Below are positions 35,701 through 44,183 of a stretch of 64,000 nt of DNA, one piece after another. The notes beneath the pieces are model-generated. The model was not told the origin of the DNA, searched no databases, and was given only the letters and a program-made list of their open reading frames with translations. Numbering within the stretch: position 1 is the first letter of the stretch; each line of letters begins with the position of its first letter. The DNA comes from Sphingomonas mucosissima (GTDB lineage Bacteria > Pseudomonadota > Alphaproteobacteria > Sphingomonadales > Sphingomonadaceae). The DNA lies in contig NZ_NBBJ01000003.1 of assembly GCF_002197665.1 (NCBI RefSeq), forward strand, positions 310,001 to 374,000. The letters run 5' to 3'. A program made the position numbers and the translations under genes.

Positions 35701-38485
35701 CGACGGCCATGTCGCCCGTGCGGTGCGCAGCGTGTGGCTGGCGGGCGACGAGGATTGGTGGTTTGGCGGCGACAATGGCGATCGCATGGACGTCGTCCCC
35801 GAACAGCTCGCCTACAAATCGGGCGAGACCGCACGCTTCCAGGTCCGCATGCCGTTCCGTGAGGCGACCGCGCTGGTAACGGTCGAGCGCGAGGGCGTGC
35901 TGTCCAGCTTCGTCACGCAGCTGTCGGGCAGCGACCCTGTCGTCTCGGTCCCGCTCGACGGCGCCTATGCGCCCGATGTGTTCGTCTCGGTGATGGTGGT
36001 CCGCGGCCGCGTCGAAAGCGGCTTCTGGACCTGGGTGAACCGCATCGCGCATACGCTCGGCCTGTCGAGTACCCCCGACGAGGCACAGGAGCCGACCGCC
36101 TTGGTCGATCTGGCCAAGCCCGCCTATCGCATGGGCGTCGCCAAGATAAAGGTCGGCTGGGAAGCGCATCAGCTCGCCGTCGCCGTAAAAGCCGATCGCG
36201 AGCGTTACGCCCCGCGCGACACAGCCCAAGTCGCGGTGCAGGTGCGCAAGCCCGATGGCAGCCCCGCGCGCTCCGCCGACGTCGCCTTCGCCGCGGTCGA
36301 CCAGGCATTGCTGCAACTCGCCCCCAATGAAAGCTGGGATGTCCTATCGGCGATGATGGGCGAGCGTCCGCTCTCGGTGCTCACCGCCACCGCGCAGACG
36401 CAGGTCGTCGGCAAGCGCCATTACGGCCGCAAGGCGGTCGAGGCGGGCGGCGGCGGCGGCGACGCCTCGGGCCTCAACCGCGAGAACTTCCAACCGGTGC
36501 TGCTGTGGCGCGGCCGTGTCGCGCTCGACGGGCAGGGCCGCGCGCGCGTGTCCGTCCCGCTGTCGGATGCGCTCTCCTCGTTCAAGCTCGTCGCGATCGC
36601 CACCGATGGCGCGAATTTGTTCGGCACCGGCACCGCCGACATCCGCACCGCGCAGGATCTGTCGCTCTACGCCGGCCTGCCGCCGATGGTCCGCACCGGC
36701 GACACCTTTGCCGCCGCCTTCACCCTGCGCAACGGCTCGGCCAAGCCGATGACGGTGACGGCAAACGTAGACGTCTTCCCGCGCGTCGCTGCGGGCAAGC
36801 CGCTGACCGTCACCATACCCGCCGGCGGCGCCAAGGCGGTGGCGTGGAACCTCACCGCCCCCGAAGGCCATGATCGCCTGCGCTGGCAGGTCAGCGCGCG
36901 CGCCTCGGACGGCCGCGCCGCCGATCGCCTGACGGTGACGCAGGACGTGATCCCCGCGATCCCGGTCGAGATCTGGGCCGCGACGCTGGCCCGTATCGGC
37001 ACGGGTTCGCAAATCCCCATCGTCGCCCCCGCCGGTGCCTTGCCCGGTCGCGGCAGCGTCTCGATCCGCCTCGACGACAGCCTCGCCCCGCCGCTCCAGG
37101 GCGTGCGCGACTATATGGCCGCTTACCCCTACCAGTGTTTCGAGCAGCGCCTGTCGCGTATCGTCGTCCACGGCGACGCTGCCGGCTGGGCGACGCTCGC
37201 CGGCGAACTCCCGACCTATCAGGCGCCCGACGGCCTGTTGCGCTACTTCCCCGGCGAAAGCCTGAACGGCTCCGAAGCGCTCACCGCTTATGTCCTCTCG
37301 ATCACCGGCGAGGCCGGCCTGTCGATCCCCGACACCGCCCGCACCCGCATGATCGAGGCGCTGAAAGCGGTCCTCGACGGCCGCCTGCGCCGCGAGGATT
37401 ATGGCGACGTCCGCCTCCAGCGCGTCGCGGCCTTGTCCGCGCTCGCCCGCGCTGGCGCCGCAACGCCAGCGATGCTCGGCCAGATCGGCCTGCCGCTCGC
37501 CGACATGCCCACCGCAACGCTCGCCGATTATCTCGCTGCGCTCGATCGCATTCCCGGCCTCGCCAACGCGCCCGCGTTGCGCGCGGAGGGCGAGTCCATC
37601 CTGCGCACCCGCCTCGTCTATGAAGGCACCCGCCTCGACCTCTCCGATCAGGGCAACCAATCCTGGTGGCTGATGTCCTCGGGCGACGAAGCCGCGATCA
37701 AGGCCACGCTCGTCACGCTCGGCCGCCCCGGCTGGCAGGACGACGCCCCGCGCATGATGGTCGGCACGTCCTTGCGCCAGTCGCGCGGCCACTGGGATAC
37801 GACCACCGCCAACGCCTGGGGCACGATCGCCGCCCGCAAGTTCGCCGCCATGTATCCGGCGGAGGCGATCGCCGGCACGACCACGCTCGCCTATGGCCCG
37901 CGCCAGATCGCGCGCGGCTGGCCGCTCGCCCCCGACCAGCGCACCGCCAGCTTCCCGCTCCTTGCCGCCCCCGCCCCGCTGCGCCTCGCGCAATCGGGCG
38001 GCGCCGGCCCCTGGGCCACCGTCTCGGTTTCCGCCGCCGTTCCGCTGACAAAGCCGCTCGCCGCCGGCTACCGCATGACCCGCCAGGTCTCAGTGGTGCA
38101 GGCGCGCACCCCCGGCCGCCTCACCCGCGGCGACGTGCTGAAGGTGACGATCGCGGTCGAGGCCTCGGCCGAGCGCAACTGGGTCGTCGTCAACGATCCG
38201 ATCCCCGCCGGCGCGACGATCATCGGCGATCTCGGCGGGCAATCCGCGATGCTCCAGGCCGGAAATGACGGCGAAGGCGTCCAGCCGGCGTATGTCGAGC
38301 GCGGCCGCGACGCCTGGCGCGGCTATTTCGCCTGGGTCCCGCGCGGCAAGTTCACCGTCTCCTACACGCTGCGGCTCAACGGCGCCGGCCGCTTCAACCT
38401 GCCGCCGAGCCGCGTCGAGGCACTATACTCCCCCGCCATCCGCGCCGCCGTCCCCAACGCCCCCGTGGTGGTCGCGCCGCAGTGA
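32750..38485 (+). CDS. Bacterial alpha-2-macroglobulin family protein
   Basis: 1911-residue exported protein with a Sec signal (MKPMVGLALAVLLLAPTSVA) and no lipobox cysteine. Many MG-type beta domains fill residues 30-1250, an alpha-2-macroglobulin signature region follows (LLWRGRVALDGQGRARVSVP, DALSSFKLVAIATDG), and the thioester motif is intact as YQCFEQR (Cys1463, CxEQ class) in the complement-like TED domain. Such proteins trap attacking proteases in the periplasm. In E. coli (YfhM) the gene is paired with pbpC, encoding a peptidoglycan repair synthase. The same pairing is seen here, with pbpC next at 38976, though 490 bases with repeats separate them. CDS start fixed by the signal peptide. 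Confidence 0.92.
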   Translation: MKPMVGLALAVLLLAPTSVASDSSPQVVLATPGGAGGAIERFTIRFNQAMVPLGDPRAAAPITVTCSVNGEGRWVDQQTYVWEFANALPGGTTCEAKTRDGLKSASGYALQDSRSFTLDAGGPTARAVLPGTREEIEEDQVFLVAANMPATPQSIAANAYCAVDGIGEKIAVDVLPADTPGKLLGEMGSDRWEARNFLENAGLPTTVPAAAADQQKALASVTALKCRRALPPGRDMALVWGAGITGAGGKRAGADQRFDYTVRKPFTARFECGRVGPQAGCSPVEKARVRFSAPVPMSEAAKIRIETADGTSIAPKFEDSERRNATISDITFAAPLPVATTAKLTIPAGIKDESGRALANAERFPLEVRFDQAPPLVKFAAGFGILEAKQGGILPVTVRNVEPELQGRNLGVSGQRVRVAPDDREIAGWLRTVAAADRTEIEEVERGGETIRINHTGEKPILTAGQGAPMKVALPGKGKDFEVVGIPLGKPGFYVVELASPILGRALLGRDTPRYVASAALVTDMAVHFKWGRERSLAWVTQLSDGKPAANAEVRITDSCTGKLLARGVTDRTGGLFVPAGLPEPETYGSCEFEGSPHPLMVSARRGDDYSFTLTQWGEGIRPYDFDLPYGYSARGETVHTVFDRALVRQGETINMKHILRRPVGTGFALAPGVRGTLKLSHRGSDTQFDLPLAIDANGIGETSWTAPQGAPMGDYDLSIVAEGRTIETSQSFKLDEYRLPTMRATVTGPKAAAVRPSNVPLDLYVGYLSGGGASALPVDLRVGWFARTATPEGYENFTFGGRAVTEGVRPLNGDGEEERTELPPTQMLPARLGGDGTARQTIEVPQTLDGSADMQVEMDYQDANGETLTAARTIPIFASGVQLGIRTDGWLMKDDDLRLRFVALDTSGKPIKGQKISVALYSREILTARRRLIGGFYAYDNQMRTTKLGASCTATTDAQGLAQCGVNPGVAGEVYAVATTTDADGHVARAVRSVWLAGDEDWWFGGDNGDRMDVVPEQLAYKSGETARFQVRMPFREATALVTVEREGVLSSFVTQLSGSDPVVSVPLDGAYAPDVFVSVMVVRGRVESGFWTWVNRIAHTLGLSSTPDEAQEPTALVDLAKPAYRMGVAKIKVGWEAHQLAVAVKADRERYAPRDTAQVAVQVRKPDGSPARSADVAFAAVDQALLQLAPNESWDVLSAMMGERPLSVLTATAQTQVVGKRHYGRKAVEAGGGGGDASGLNRENFQPVLLWRGRVALDGQGRARVSVPLSDALSSFKLVAIATDGANLFGTGTADIRTAQDLSLYAGLPPMVRTGDTFAAAFTLRNGSAKPMTVTANVDVFPRVAAGKPLTVTIPAGGAKAVAWNLTAPEGHDRLRWQVSARASDGRAADRLTVTQDVIPAIPVEIWAATLARIGTGSQIPIVAPAGALPGRGSVSIRLDDSLAPPLQGVRDYMAAYPYQCFEQRLSRIVVHGDAAGWATLAGELPTYQAPDGLLRYFPGESLNGSEALTAYVLSITGEAGLSIPDTARTRMIEALKAVLDGRLRREDYGDVRLQRVAALSALARAGAATPAMLGQIGLPLADMPTATLADYLAALDRIPGLANAPALRAEGESILRTRLVYEGTRLDLSDQGNQSWWLMSSGDEAAIKATLVTLGRPGWQDDAPRMMVGTSLRQSRGHWDTTTANAWGTIAARKFAAMYPAEAIAGTTTLAYGPRQIARGWPLAPDQRTASFPLLAAPAPLRLAQSGGAGPWATVSVSAAVPLTKPLAAGYRMTRQVSVVQARTPGRLTRGDVLKVTIAVEASAERNWVVVNDPIPAGATIIGDLGGQSAMLQAGNDGEGVQPAYVERGRDAWRGYFAWVPRGKFTVSYTLRLNGAGRFNLPPSRVEALYSPAIRAAVPNAPVVVAPQ

Positions 38486-38526
38486 CCAGAGGCCGTGCGT
38501 CGCACCGGACTAACCCTCAACCGTTC

Positions 38527-38620
38527 GTCACCCCGGCCTTGTGCCGGGGTCCAGGCTTCCGCAAACCCCGAAGCCTGAGGTGCGCGGCACCCTGGATGCC
38601 GGGACAAGCCCGGCATGACG
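38527..38620. repeat. BIME-like palindromic repeat, copy 2 (complete)
   Basis: Same organisation as copy 1: left unit GTCACCCCGGCC to GGGGTCCAG with a CCCCGGC/GCCGGGG hairpin, spacer with GCCTGAGGTGCGCGGCACC, and right unit CTGGATGCCGGG to CCCGGCATGACG. It is identical to copy 1 over most of its length, including parts of the spacer (CGGCACCCTGGATGCCGGGA). Confidence 0.88.
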
Positions 38621-38814
38621 GGATGAGCTGTGCACGCCCCGGAAGCTTCATCCGCAAACCACGTTCGATGGTTGCCGGCGACGACGCCAGAAGCCCGGAT
38701 CGGATCAGACACCACCAAGGCCTCGCCAAAGACCCCGCCGCTACAAGCCGTAACATCGGTGACCCGAGCGATCACGCAGGCCATGAGCCGCCCCGGTCCA
38801 ACCCCCAACCGGTC

Positions 38815-38890
38815 GTCACCCCGGCCCTGTGCCGGGGTCCAGCGTTCCGCGAACTCCCAAGCCTGAGGTGCGAGGCAGCCCGGCATGACG
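38815..38890. repeat. BIME-like palindromic repeat, copy 3 (internally deleted)
   Basis: Left unit complete (GTCACCCCGGCC to GGGGTCCAG). The spacer resembles copy 2 (AAGCCTGAGGTGCG), but about 20 bases including the CTGGATGCCGGGACA arm are missing, so only CCCGGCATGACG remains of the right unit. It is a decayed copy about 195 bases downstream of copy 2. Confidence 0.8.
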
Positions 38891-38975
38891 AAGCGGACCC
38901 TGCAAAGGTCGCGCCCCTGATCCGCAACCCGTCTTCCGGGCGACGTAGGCCGCAGCCCGCCGGACCAAGCCCAGC

Positions 38976-41108
38976 ATGACCAGCGCGTCGGCAAAGGCCC
39001 CGAACGTACGCGCCGTCATCGCAGCGATCCTCGCGATCGCGGCGGCGTTCGTCGCGCTCGATTACGCCACCTATCCCCCGCCGCTGCCCGATTACGCCGC
39101 CACCCGCGCGGCGTACAAACCCTCCGAAGCCTGGCTCTACGATCGCCACGGCGCGCTGATCGACAGCGCCCGCGTCGATTTCGAGCAGCGTCGCCTCGCC
39201 TGGACCCCGCTCGACAAAATTGCGGCAATCGTCCCGCAAACCATCGTCGCCGCCGAGGACCATCGCTTCGATCACCACGCCGGCATCGACTGGCTCGCGC
39301 TCGCCGGATCGCTCCGTACGCGCCTGTCGGGGCAACCGGCCCGCGGCGCCAGCACCATCTCGATGCAGCTCGCCGGCTTCCTGGATCCGAACCTCGCCCG
39401 GCCCGGCGCGCGCAGTTGGCGCGACAAGCTGCGCCAACTGCGCGCCGCCCGCCGCCTCGAGGCACGCTGGACCAAGCCGCAGATCCTCGAGGCCTACCTC
39501 AATCTCGCCCCCTTCTTCGGCGAAGCGCAGGGCATCGGCGCCGCCGCGCTCGGGCTGTTCGGCAAAACCCCAGCCGCGCTCTCCCCCGATGACGCGACCC
39601 TCCTCGCCGCGCTGCTCCCCGATCCGCAAGCCCCCGCCGCGCGCCTCGCCGCACGCGCCTGCCGCCGCGCTCGCGCCGCCGATTGCACCCGCTTCGAGGC
39701 GCAGGCGGCCTCCATGCTCGGCCCCGCGCGCAGCCTCGCGCTCGATCCCGGCCTCGCCCCGCACCTGTCCGATCGCCTGCTCCGCACCCCCGGCCTCCGT
39801 GTCACCACCACGCTCGACGCCGCCACCCAGCGCCTCGCCGCGGCAGCGCTCCGCCGCCAGCTTCAGGGCCTGGGCGGCAGTCGCGCGCGCGACGGCGCGG
39901 CGTTGGTGGTCGACAACGCCACCGGCGACGTGCTGGCGTATGTCGGCGGCATCGGCGGCGCCTCCACGGCTCCGGCGGTTGATGGCGCCAACAGCTATCG
40001 CCAGGCCGGCTCGACGCTGAAACCGTTCCTCTACGCCCAGGCGATCGAGCGCGGCTATCTCACCCCCGCCTCGATCCTGGACGATTCCCCCGTACAGCTC
40101 GACACCGCCTCGGGCCTCTACGTGCCGCAGAATTACGATCGCGGCTTCAAGGGCCCGGTGTCGGCGCGGACCGCGCTCGCCGGCTCGCTCAACATCCCCG
40201 CGATCCGCACGTTGCTGCTCGTCGGCACCGATCCGTTCCGCGACCGCTTGTGGGACACCGGCTATCGCGGCCTCACCGAAGACGGCCAATATTACGGCTT
40301 CTCGCTCGCGCTCGGCTCGGCGGAGGTCACCTTGCTCGAACAGGCCGCCGCGTACCGCAGCCTCGCCCGCGGCGGCCGCTGGTCCCCCTTGCGCCTCCTC
40401 AAGAACGCTCCAGCCGCCCACGAACGCTCCGTCACCACCCCCGCCGCCGCCTGGCTCGTCGCCGACATGATGGCCGATCCCAACGCCCGCGCAGCCACCT
40501 TCGGGCTCGATTCCGCCCTCCGTCTGCCCTTCTGGGCCGCGGTGAAGACCGGCACATCCAAGGCGATGCGCGATAATTGGTGCATCGGTTTCTCCGACCG
40601 CTTCACCGTCGCCGTCTGGGTCGGCAATCTCGAGGGCGATCCGATGCGCGCCGTTTCGGGCACCAGCGGCGCCGCGCCGGTGTGGCGCGACCTGATGCTC
40701 GCGCTCCACGCCCGCGCGCCCGACCGCGCGCCCCCGCCCCCGCCCGGCATCGAGGCGCGCCGCATTGCCTTTGCCGATCACCTCGAACAGCCGCGCCGCG
40801 AATATTTCCTCCGCGGCACTGGCCAGCCGCTGATCGCCGCCGCGCCCGAGGTCGCGCGCCGCCCGCGCATCGTCAGCCCCGTCGCCGGCACCGTCTTCGC
40901 CATCGATCCCGACATCCCGCCCGCGCGCCAGCGCTTCGCCGTTTCGGTCGCCGGTGATCTCACCGCCAAGCGCCTGCGCCTCGACGATCGTGACCTCGGC
41001 CCCGCCGATGCCCGCCCGATGATCGCCGCCCCGCCGGGCGTCCACCGCCTGCGCCTGCTCGATGCGGCGGGCACGATCGTCGACGACGTTCGCTTCACCA
41101 TTCGCTGA
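38976..41108 (+). CDS. pbpC: Penicillin-binding protein 1C
   Basis: 710 residues. One N-terminal membrane anchor (about 12-30) is followed by a GT51 transglycosylase (about 50-220: VAAEDHRFDHHAGID with catalytic Glu, RGASTISMQLA, EAYLNLAPFFGEAQGIGAAA) and a transpeptidase domain (about 285-560) with SxxK as AGSTLKP, SxN as GSLNIPA and KTGTS. A C-terminal PBP1C-specific domain covers about 600-705 (RIVSPVAGTVFAIDPDIPPA). It polymerises and was proposed to repair peptidoglycan with the alpha-2-macroglobulin encoded upstream. The start at 38976 gives a plausible cytoplasmic tail. Confidence 0.92.
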   Translation: MTSASAKAPNVRAVIAAILAIAAAFVALDYATYPPPLPDYAATRAAYKPSEAWLYDRHGALIDSARVDFEQRRLAWTPLDKIAAIVPQTIVAAEDHRFDHHAGIDWLALAGSLRTRLSGQPARGASTISMQLAGFLDPNLARPGARSWRDKLRQLRAARRLEARWTKPQILEAYLNLAPFFGEAQGIGAAALGLFGKTPAALSPDDATLLAALLPDPQAPAARLAARACRRARAADCTRFEAQAASMLGPARSLALDPGLAPHLSDRLLRTPGLRVTTTLDAATQRLAAAALRRQLQGLGGSRARDGAALVVDNATGDVLAYVGGIGGASTAPAVDGANSYRQAGSTLKPFLYAQAIERGYLTPASILDDSPVQLDTASGLYVPQNYDRGFKGPVSARTALAGSLNIPAIRTLLLVGTDPFRDRLWDTGYRGLTEDGQYYGFSLALGSAEVTLLEQAAAYRSLARGGRWSPLRLLKNAPAAHERSVTTPAAAWLVADMMADPNARAATFGLDSALRLPFWAAVKTGTSKAMRDNWCIGFSDRFTVAVWVGNLEGDPMRAVSGTSGAAPVWRDLMLALHARAPDRAPPPPPGIEARRIAFADHLEQPRREYFLRGTGQPLIAAAPEVARRPRIVSPVAGTVFAIDPDIPPARQRFAVSVAGDLTAKRLRLDDRDLGPADARPMIAAPPGVHRLRLLDAAGTIVDDVRFTIR

Positions 41109-41235
41109 TGGCCGCCACCGCGCATGCCGAGGCCAAACCACGCCGCCAACAGGCCGATCTGTGCCAGAGAGCGGCCACCAGCGATGTAACGGCGGCCGGC
41201 GCTGAACCGGGGCAAGCGCCAATCGTTTGCCGTGA

Positions 41236-42324
41236 GTGACCGCCCGCCCCGCCCTCGACGATCGACCGCTGCCCACCTGGCGCCCCCGCCGCATTCTCAT
41301 CACCCGATCCGCGCGCGGCTTCGCGCACGGCCGTGCGATCATGGAGCGCGCCGGTGCCCTAGGCTTCGATGTGGTCGAGCTCCCGGGTGACCGGCTGACG
41401 CTCGACCTGCCCGGCGACCCGCGCCAGGCCTATGCCGCCGCGAAATCCACCCTGGCGATCGTCGTTGCCCCGCCCTCCAAGCGCAAGCTTCAGCCGATCG
41501 CGCCGAGCGCGGATTGGCGCGTCGATCTGGCGGAGGGATGCCCCGCGCATTGCAGCTATTGCTACCTCGCCGGATCGCTCAAGGGCCCGCCGATCACCCG
41601 TGCCTATGCCAATCTGGACGAGATCCTGGGCGCCCTGCCCGCCTATCTCGGCCAAGGGACGATCACCTCGCGCAGCCAGGCACGCGCGCACGAGGGCACC
41701 ACGTTTGAAGCGTCCTGTTACACCGATCCGCTCGCACTGGAGCCGATCACCGGCTCGCTATCGGCCGCCATCGCCTGGTTCGGCGGGTGGCAGGCGGACG
41801 CGCAACTGCGGTTCACCAGCAAGTTCGCCGACGTTTCCGCTCTGTTGCCGCTCGACCATGCGGGGCGAACGCGGATGCGCGCCTCGATCAATCCGCCCGC
41901 CTTCGCCCGCTTCGAAGGCGGCACCGCGCGCGCGTCGCAGCGGTTGGCGGCGCTGCGGCAAATGGTACTTGCCGGCTATCCCGTGGGGCTCACCATCGCG
42001 CCGATCATTGCTGCATCTGGATGGGAGGAGGCTTATGGCGCGCTGATCGACGACGCGGCCGCGCACCTCGCCGGGCTGCCGGCACTGGACCTCACGGTCG
42101 AGCTCATCACCCATCGCTTCACCCCCGGATCCAAGGCAGTGCTCGACAGCTGGTATCCCGGGTCGGCGCTCGACATGACGGGCCTGAACCGGACCACCAA
42201 GCGGACGAAGTTCGGCAGCGAGAAGCAGGTCTATGATGCGGCGACCATGCGGGCGCTGCGGGCATTTTTCGAGCGGCGGATCGCCGACGCACTGCCTGCC
42301 GCCCGAATTCTGTATTGGACGTGA
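41236..42324 (+). CDS. SPL-family radical SAM protein
   Basis: 362 residues. It belongs to the spore-photoproduct-lyase-like family: RRILITRSARGFAHGRAI at the N-terminus and an iron-sulfur radical SAM motif GCPAHCSYCYL with Cys102, Cys106 and Cys109 (CxxxCxxC). RFTSKFADVSALLPL, RMRASINPP and VGLTIAPIIA barrel strands follow. SplB itself repairs UV-induced spore thymine dimers. A sphingomonad does not make spores, so the target may be other DNA damage or different chemistry. The start is GTG at 41236, because no ATG keeps the conserved N-terminal segment. There is no ribosome-binding site of note, so the start is uncertain. Confidence 0.8.
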   Translation: MTARPALDDRPLPTWRPRRILITRSARGFAHGRAIMERAGALGFDVVELPGDRLTLDLPGDPRQAYAAAKSTLAIVVAPPSKRKLQPIAPSADWRVDLAEGCPAHCSYCYLAGSLKGPPITRAYANLDEILGALPAYLGQGTITSRSQARAHEGTTFEASCYTDPLALEPITGSLSAAIAWFGGWQADAQLRFTSKFADVSALLPLDHAGRTRMRASINPPAFARFEGGTARASQRLAALRQMVLAGYPVGLTIAPIIAASGWEEAYGALIDDAAAHLAGLPALDLTVELITHRFTPGSKAVLDSWYPGSALDMTGLNRTTKRTKFGSEKQVYDAATMRALRAFFERRIADALPAARILYWT

Positions 42325-42572
42325 CCGCGCTCTGCTTGGGCCAGCATCATCAGCGACGGCCTCACATTCAGAAGAGAAGGCGCCTGTGCGCCTCGCGCGG
42401 CTTTGGACTGGCGACAAACAACAGACCTGCGTCAGCCGCGCGACCGCCTGGGCTGGACGTCAGTACGCGCCCCGCGCAATCAAAGGCACGGTCTCAAGCC
42501 GCTTCCGATCGGGCAAAATCTCTGGCCGAACACGGTGCTACGCCATTCCCGCGCGATGCACCGCCGCGACGG

Positions 42573-44069
42573 TTACCCACCGACCTCATGGCTGAGCGTG
42601 CGCCGCACGGCATCCCGCCATCCCGCGACAAGCGGCGCGCGCGCCTCGGCCTGCATTGTTGGTTCAAAACAATGTTCGCGTGACCACAAGGCCGATAGGG
42701 TACCAAGATCAGGCCAGATCCCGGCCGCAAGCCCGGCGTGGAAGGCCGCACCACGCGCGGTTGTCTCCAAATCTGCCGGCCGTTCCACGGCCATGTTCGT
42801 GAGATCGGCGAGAAACCGGCACAGCCAGTCGTTCGCCGCCATGCCCCCGTCGACCCGCAGAACCTGCGGGCGGCTACCGCCGTCGGCGACCATCGCTTCT
42901 GCCAAATCGAGCGTCTGATAAGCAACGGCCTCCAGCGCGGCACGGGCGAGATGCGCCGCACTCGTATCCAGCGTCAGCCCGTGGATCGAGCCGCGCGCGT
43001 CAGGGTCCCAATGCGGCGCCCCCAAGCCGACGAATGCCGGCACCATGTACACGCCATGGCTATTCTCCACCTCGGTGGCCATGTCATTGGTCTGGCTAGC
43101 ATGCGTGATGATGCCCAGCCCATCGCGGAGCCATTTCACCGCGGCGCCCGCGACGAAGATCGACCCTTCCAGCGCATAAGTGGTCTTGCCGTTCAGCCGG
43201 TAGGCAGGCGTTGTGAGCAGGCGGTGCTTGGACTCGACCGCCTGTTCGCCGGTGTTGAGCAGCATGAAGCAGCCCGTGCCATAGGTCGATTTTGCGGCGC
43301 CCCGGTCGAAACACGCCTGTCCGAACAACGCGGCTTGCTGATCGCCGGCCATGCCCGCGATCGGGATCGCGGCGCCGAACAACGCTGGGTCCGTGGTGCC
43401 ATAAACATAAGCATTATCATGGACATCCGGCAGCATCGCGGTGGGAACACCGATCAGCTGGCAGAGCTCCTCGTCCCAGACCCCGCGATGGATGTCGAAC
43501 AGCATCGTCCGGCTGGCATTGGTCACATCGGTGGCGTGAACCTGTCCCCCCGTCAGCCGCCACAGCAGGAAGCTGTCGATCGTCCCGAACGCCAGTTCGC
43601 CACGCTCGGCACGCGCGCGCGCGCCAGCGACATTGTCAAGGATCCACGCGATCTTGGTGGCGGAGAAATAGGGGTCGATCAGGAGCCCGGTGCGTGCGCG
43701 GATGAGTTCCTCCACGCCATCTTCGCGAAGCCGCGCACATTGTGGCGCGCCGCGCCGGTCCTGCCAAACGATCGCGCGGTATATCGGCTCGCCCGTTGCG
43801 CGGTCCCATACGACGGCCGTTTCACGCTGGTTCGTGATCCCGATCGCCGCGATGTCGCGGGCAGCGACGCCGCTCTTCGCGATCGCGTCGCGCGCCGTCG
43901 CCACGGTGTCGCGCCAGATATCCTCCGGATCATGCTCGACCCAGCCATGCGCTGGATAATGCTGCGGAAACTCGACCTGCGCGATCGCCACGCGGCGGGC
44001 CTGATCGTCGAACAATACGCTGCGCGTCGACGTCGTTCCTTGATCGATCACCAGGATATGCGCCGCCAC
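42573..44069 (-). CDS. glpK: Glycerol kinase
   Basis: 498 residues, usual GlpK length. It phosphorylates glycerol to sn-glycerol-3-phosphate. Motifs visible: [15 protein letters not shown] (phosphate 1 loop), [56 protein letters not shown], the phosphate-2 segment [10 protein letters not shown] and [20 protein letters not shown]. The start is GTG at 44069 with GGAGAG upstream. The long in-frame extension beyond it lies opposite the real glpD gene and is not coding. Divergent from glpD-glpR. Besides free glycerol, it could use glycerol released from sulfoquinovosyl glycerol by the GH31 enzyme encoded at 57477. Confidence 0.95.
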   Translation of the reverse strand: MAAHILVIDQGTTSTRSVLFDDQARRVAIAQVEFPQHYPAHGWVEHDPEDIWRDTVATARDAIAKSGVAARDIAAIGITNQRETAVVWDRATGEPIYRAIVWQDRRGAPQCARLREDGVEELIRARTGLLIDPYFSATKIAWILDNVAGARARAERGELAFGTIDSFLLWRLTGGQVHATDVTNASRTMLFDIHRGVWDEELCQLIGVPTAMLPDVHDNAYVYGTTDPALFGAAIPIAGMAGDQQAALFGQACFDRGAAKSTYGTGCFMLLNTGEQAVESKHRLLTTPAYRLNGKTTYALEGSIFVAGAAVKWLRDGLGIITHASQTNDMATEVENSHGVYMVPAFVGLGAPHWDPDARGSIHGLTLDTSAAHLARAALEAVAYQTLDLAEAMVADGGSRPQVLRVDGGMAANDWLCRFLADLTNMAVERPADLETTARGAAFHAGLAAGIWPDLGTLSALWSREHCFEPTMQAEARAPLVAGWRDAVRRTLSHEVGG

Positions 44070-44082
44070 GTCTCTCTCCACT

Positions 44083-44135
44083 CGAACTTTCAAACGAACC
44101 TTGCCAGCTTTCGATCGAACGTCAACTCTCTTTCG
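44083..44135. promoter_or_regulatory. Candidate GlpR operator cluster between glpK and glpD
   Basis: In the 114-base divergent spacer, CGAAC occurs three times in the same orientation (44083-44087, 44095-44099, 44116-44120), and TTTCG, its near inverse, twice (44109-44113, 44131-44135). TTTCGATCGAA at 44109-44119 is palindromic around GATC. Repeated TTCG/CGAA words are typical of DeoR-family GlpR sites, and glpR is the next gene but one. Confidence 0.5.
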
Positions 44136-44183
44136 CTTGGCTGCAATTCGGCCTATATGGGTCTCTTCGCGGAGGTTTTTACG

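Larger units (their letters stand above)
38486..38975. other. Intergenic stretch with two palindromic repeats
   Basis: About 490 bases between the alpha-2-macroglobulin and pbpC genes. It contains a complete and a shortened copy of the BIME-like repeat also found at 7087-7180. The remainder (38621-38814 and 38891-38975) has no gene I can support. The repeats may act as a transcript-end or mRNA-stabilising structure between the two genes. Confidence 0.7.

Noticed and set aside
34268..36316. 682-codon minus-strand frame within the alpha-2-macroglobulin gene
   Set aside because: No recognisable motif, and the plus-strand protein is clear and continuous. The same holds for 30521-34147, 36344-37993 and 38772-41342.
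42738..44183. Long in-frame extension upstream of glpD
   Set aside because: It lies opposite the well-supported glpK gene, and the ribosome-binding site and GlpD family length place the start at 44184.
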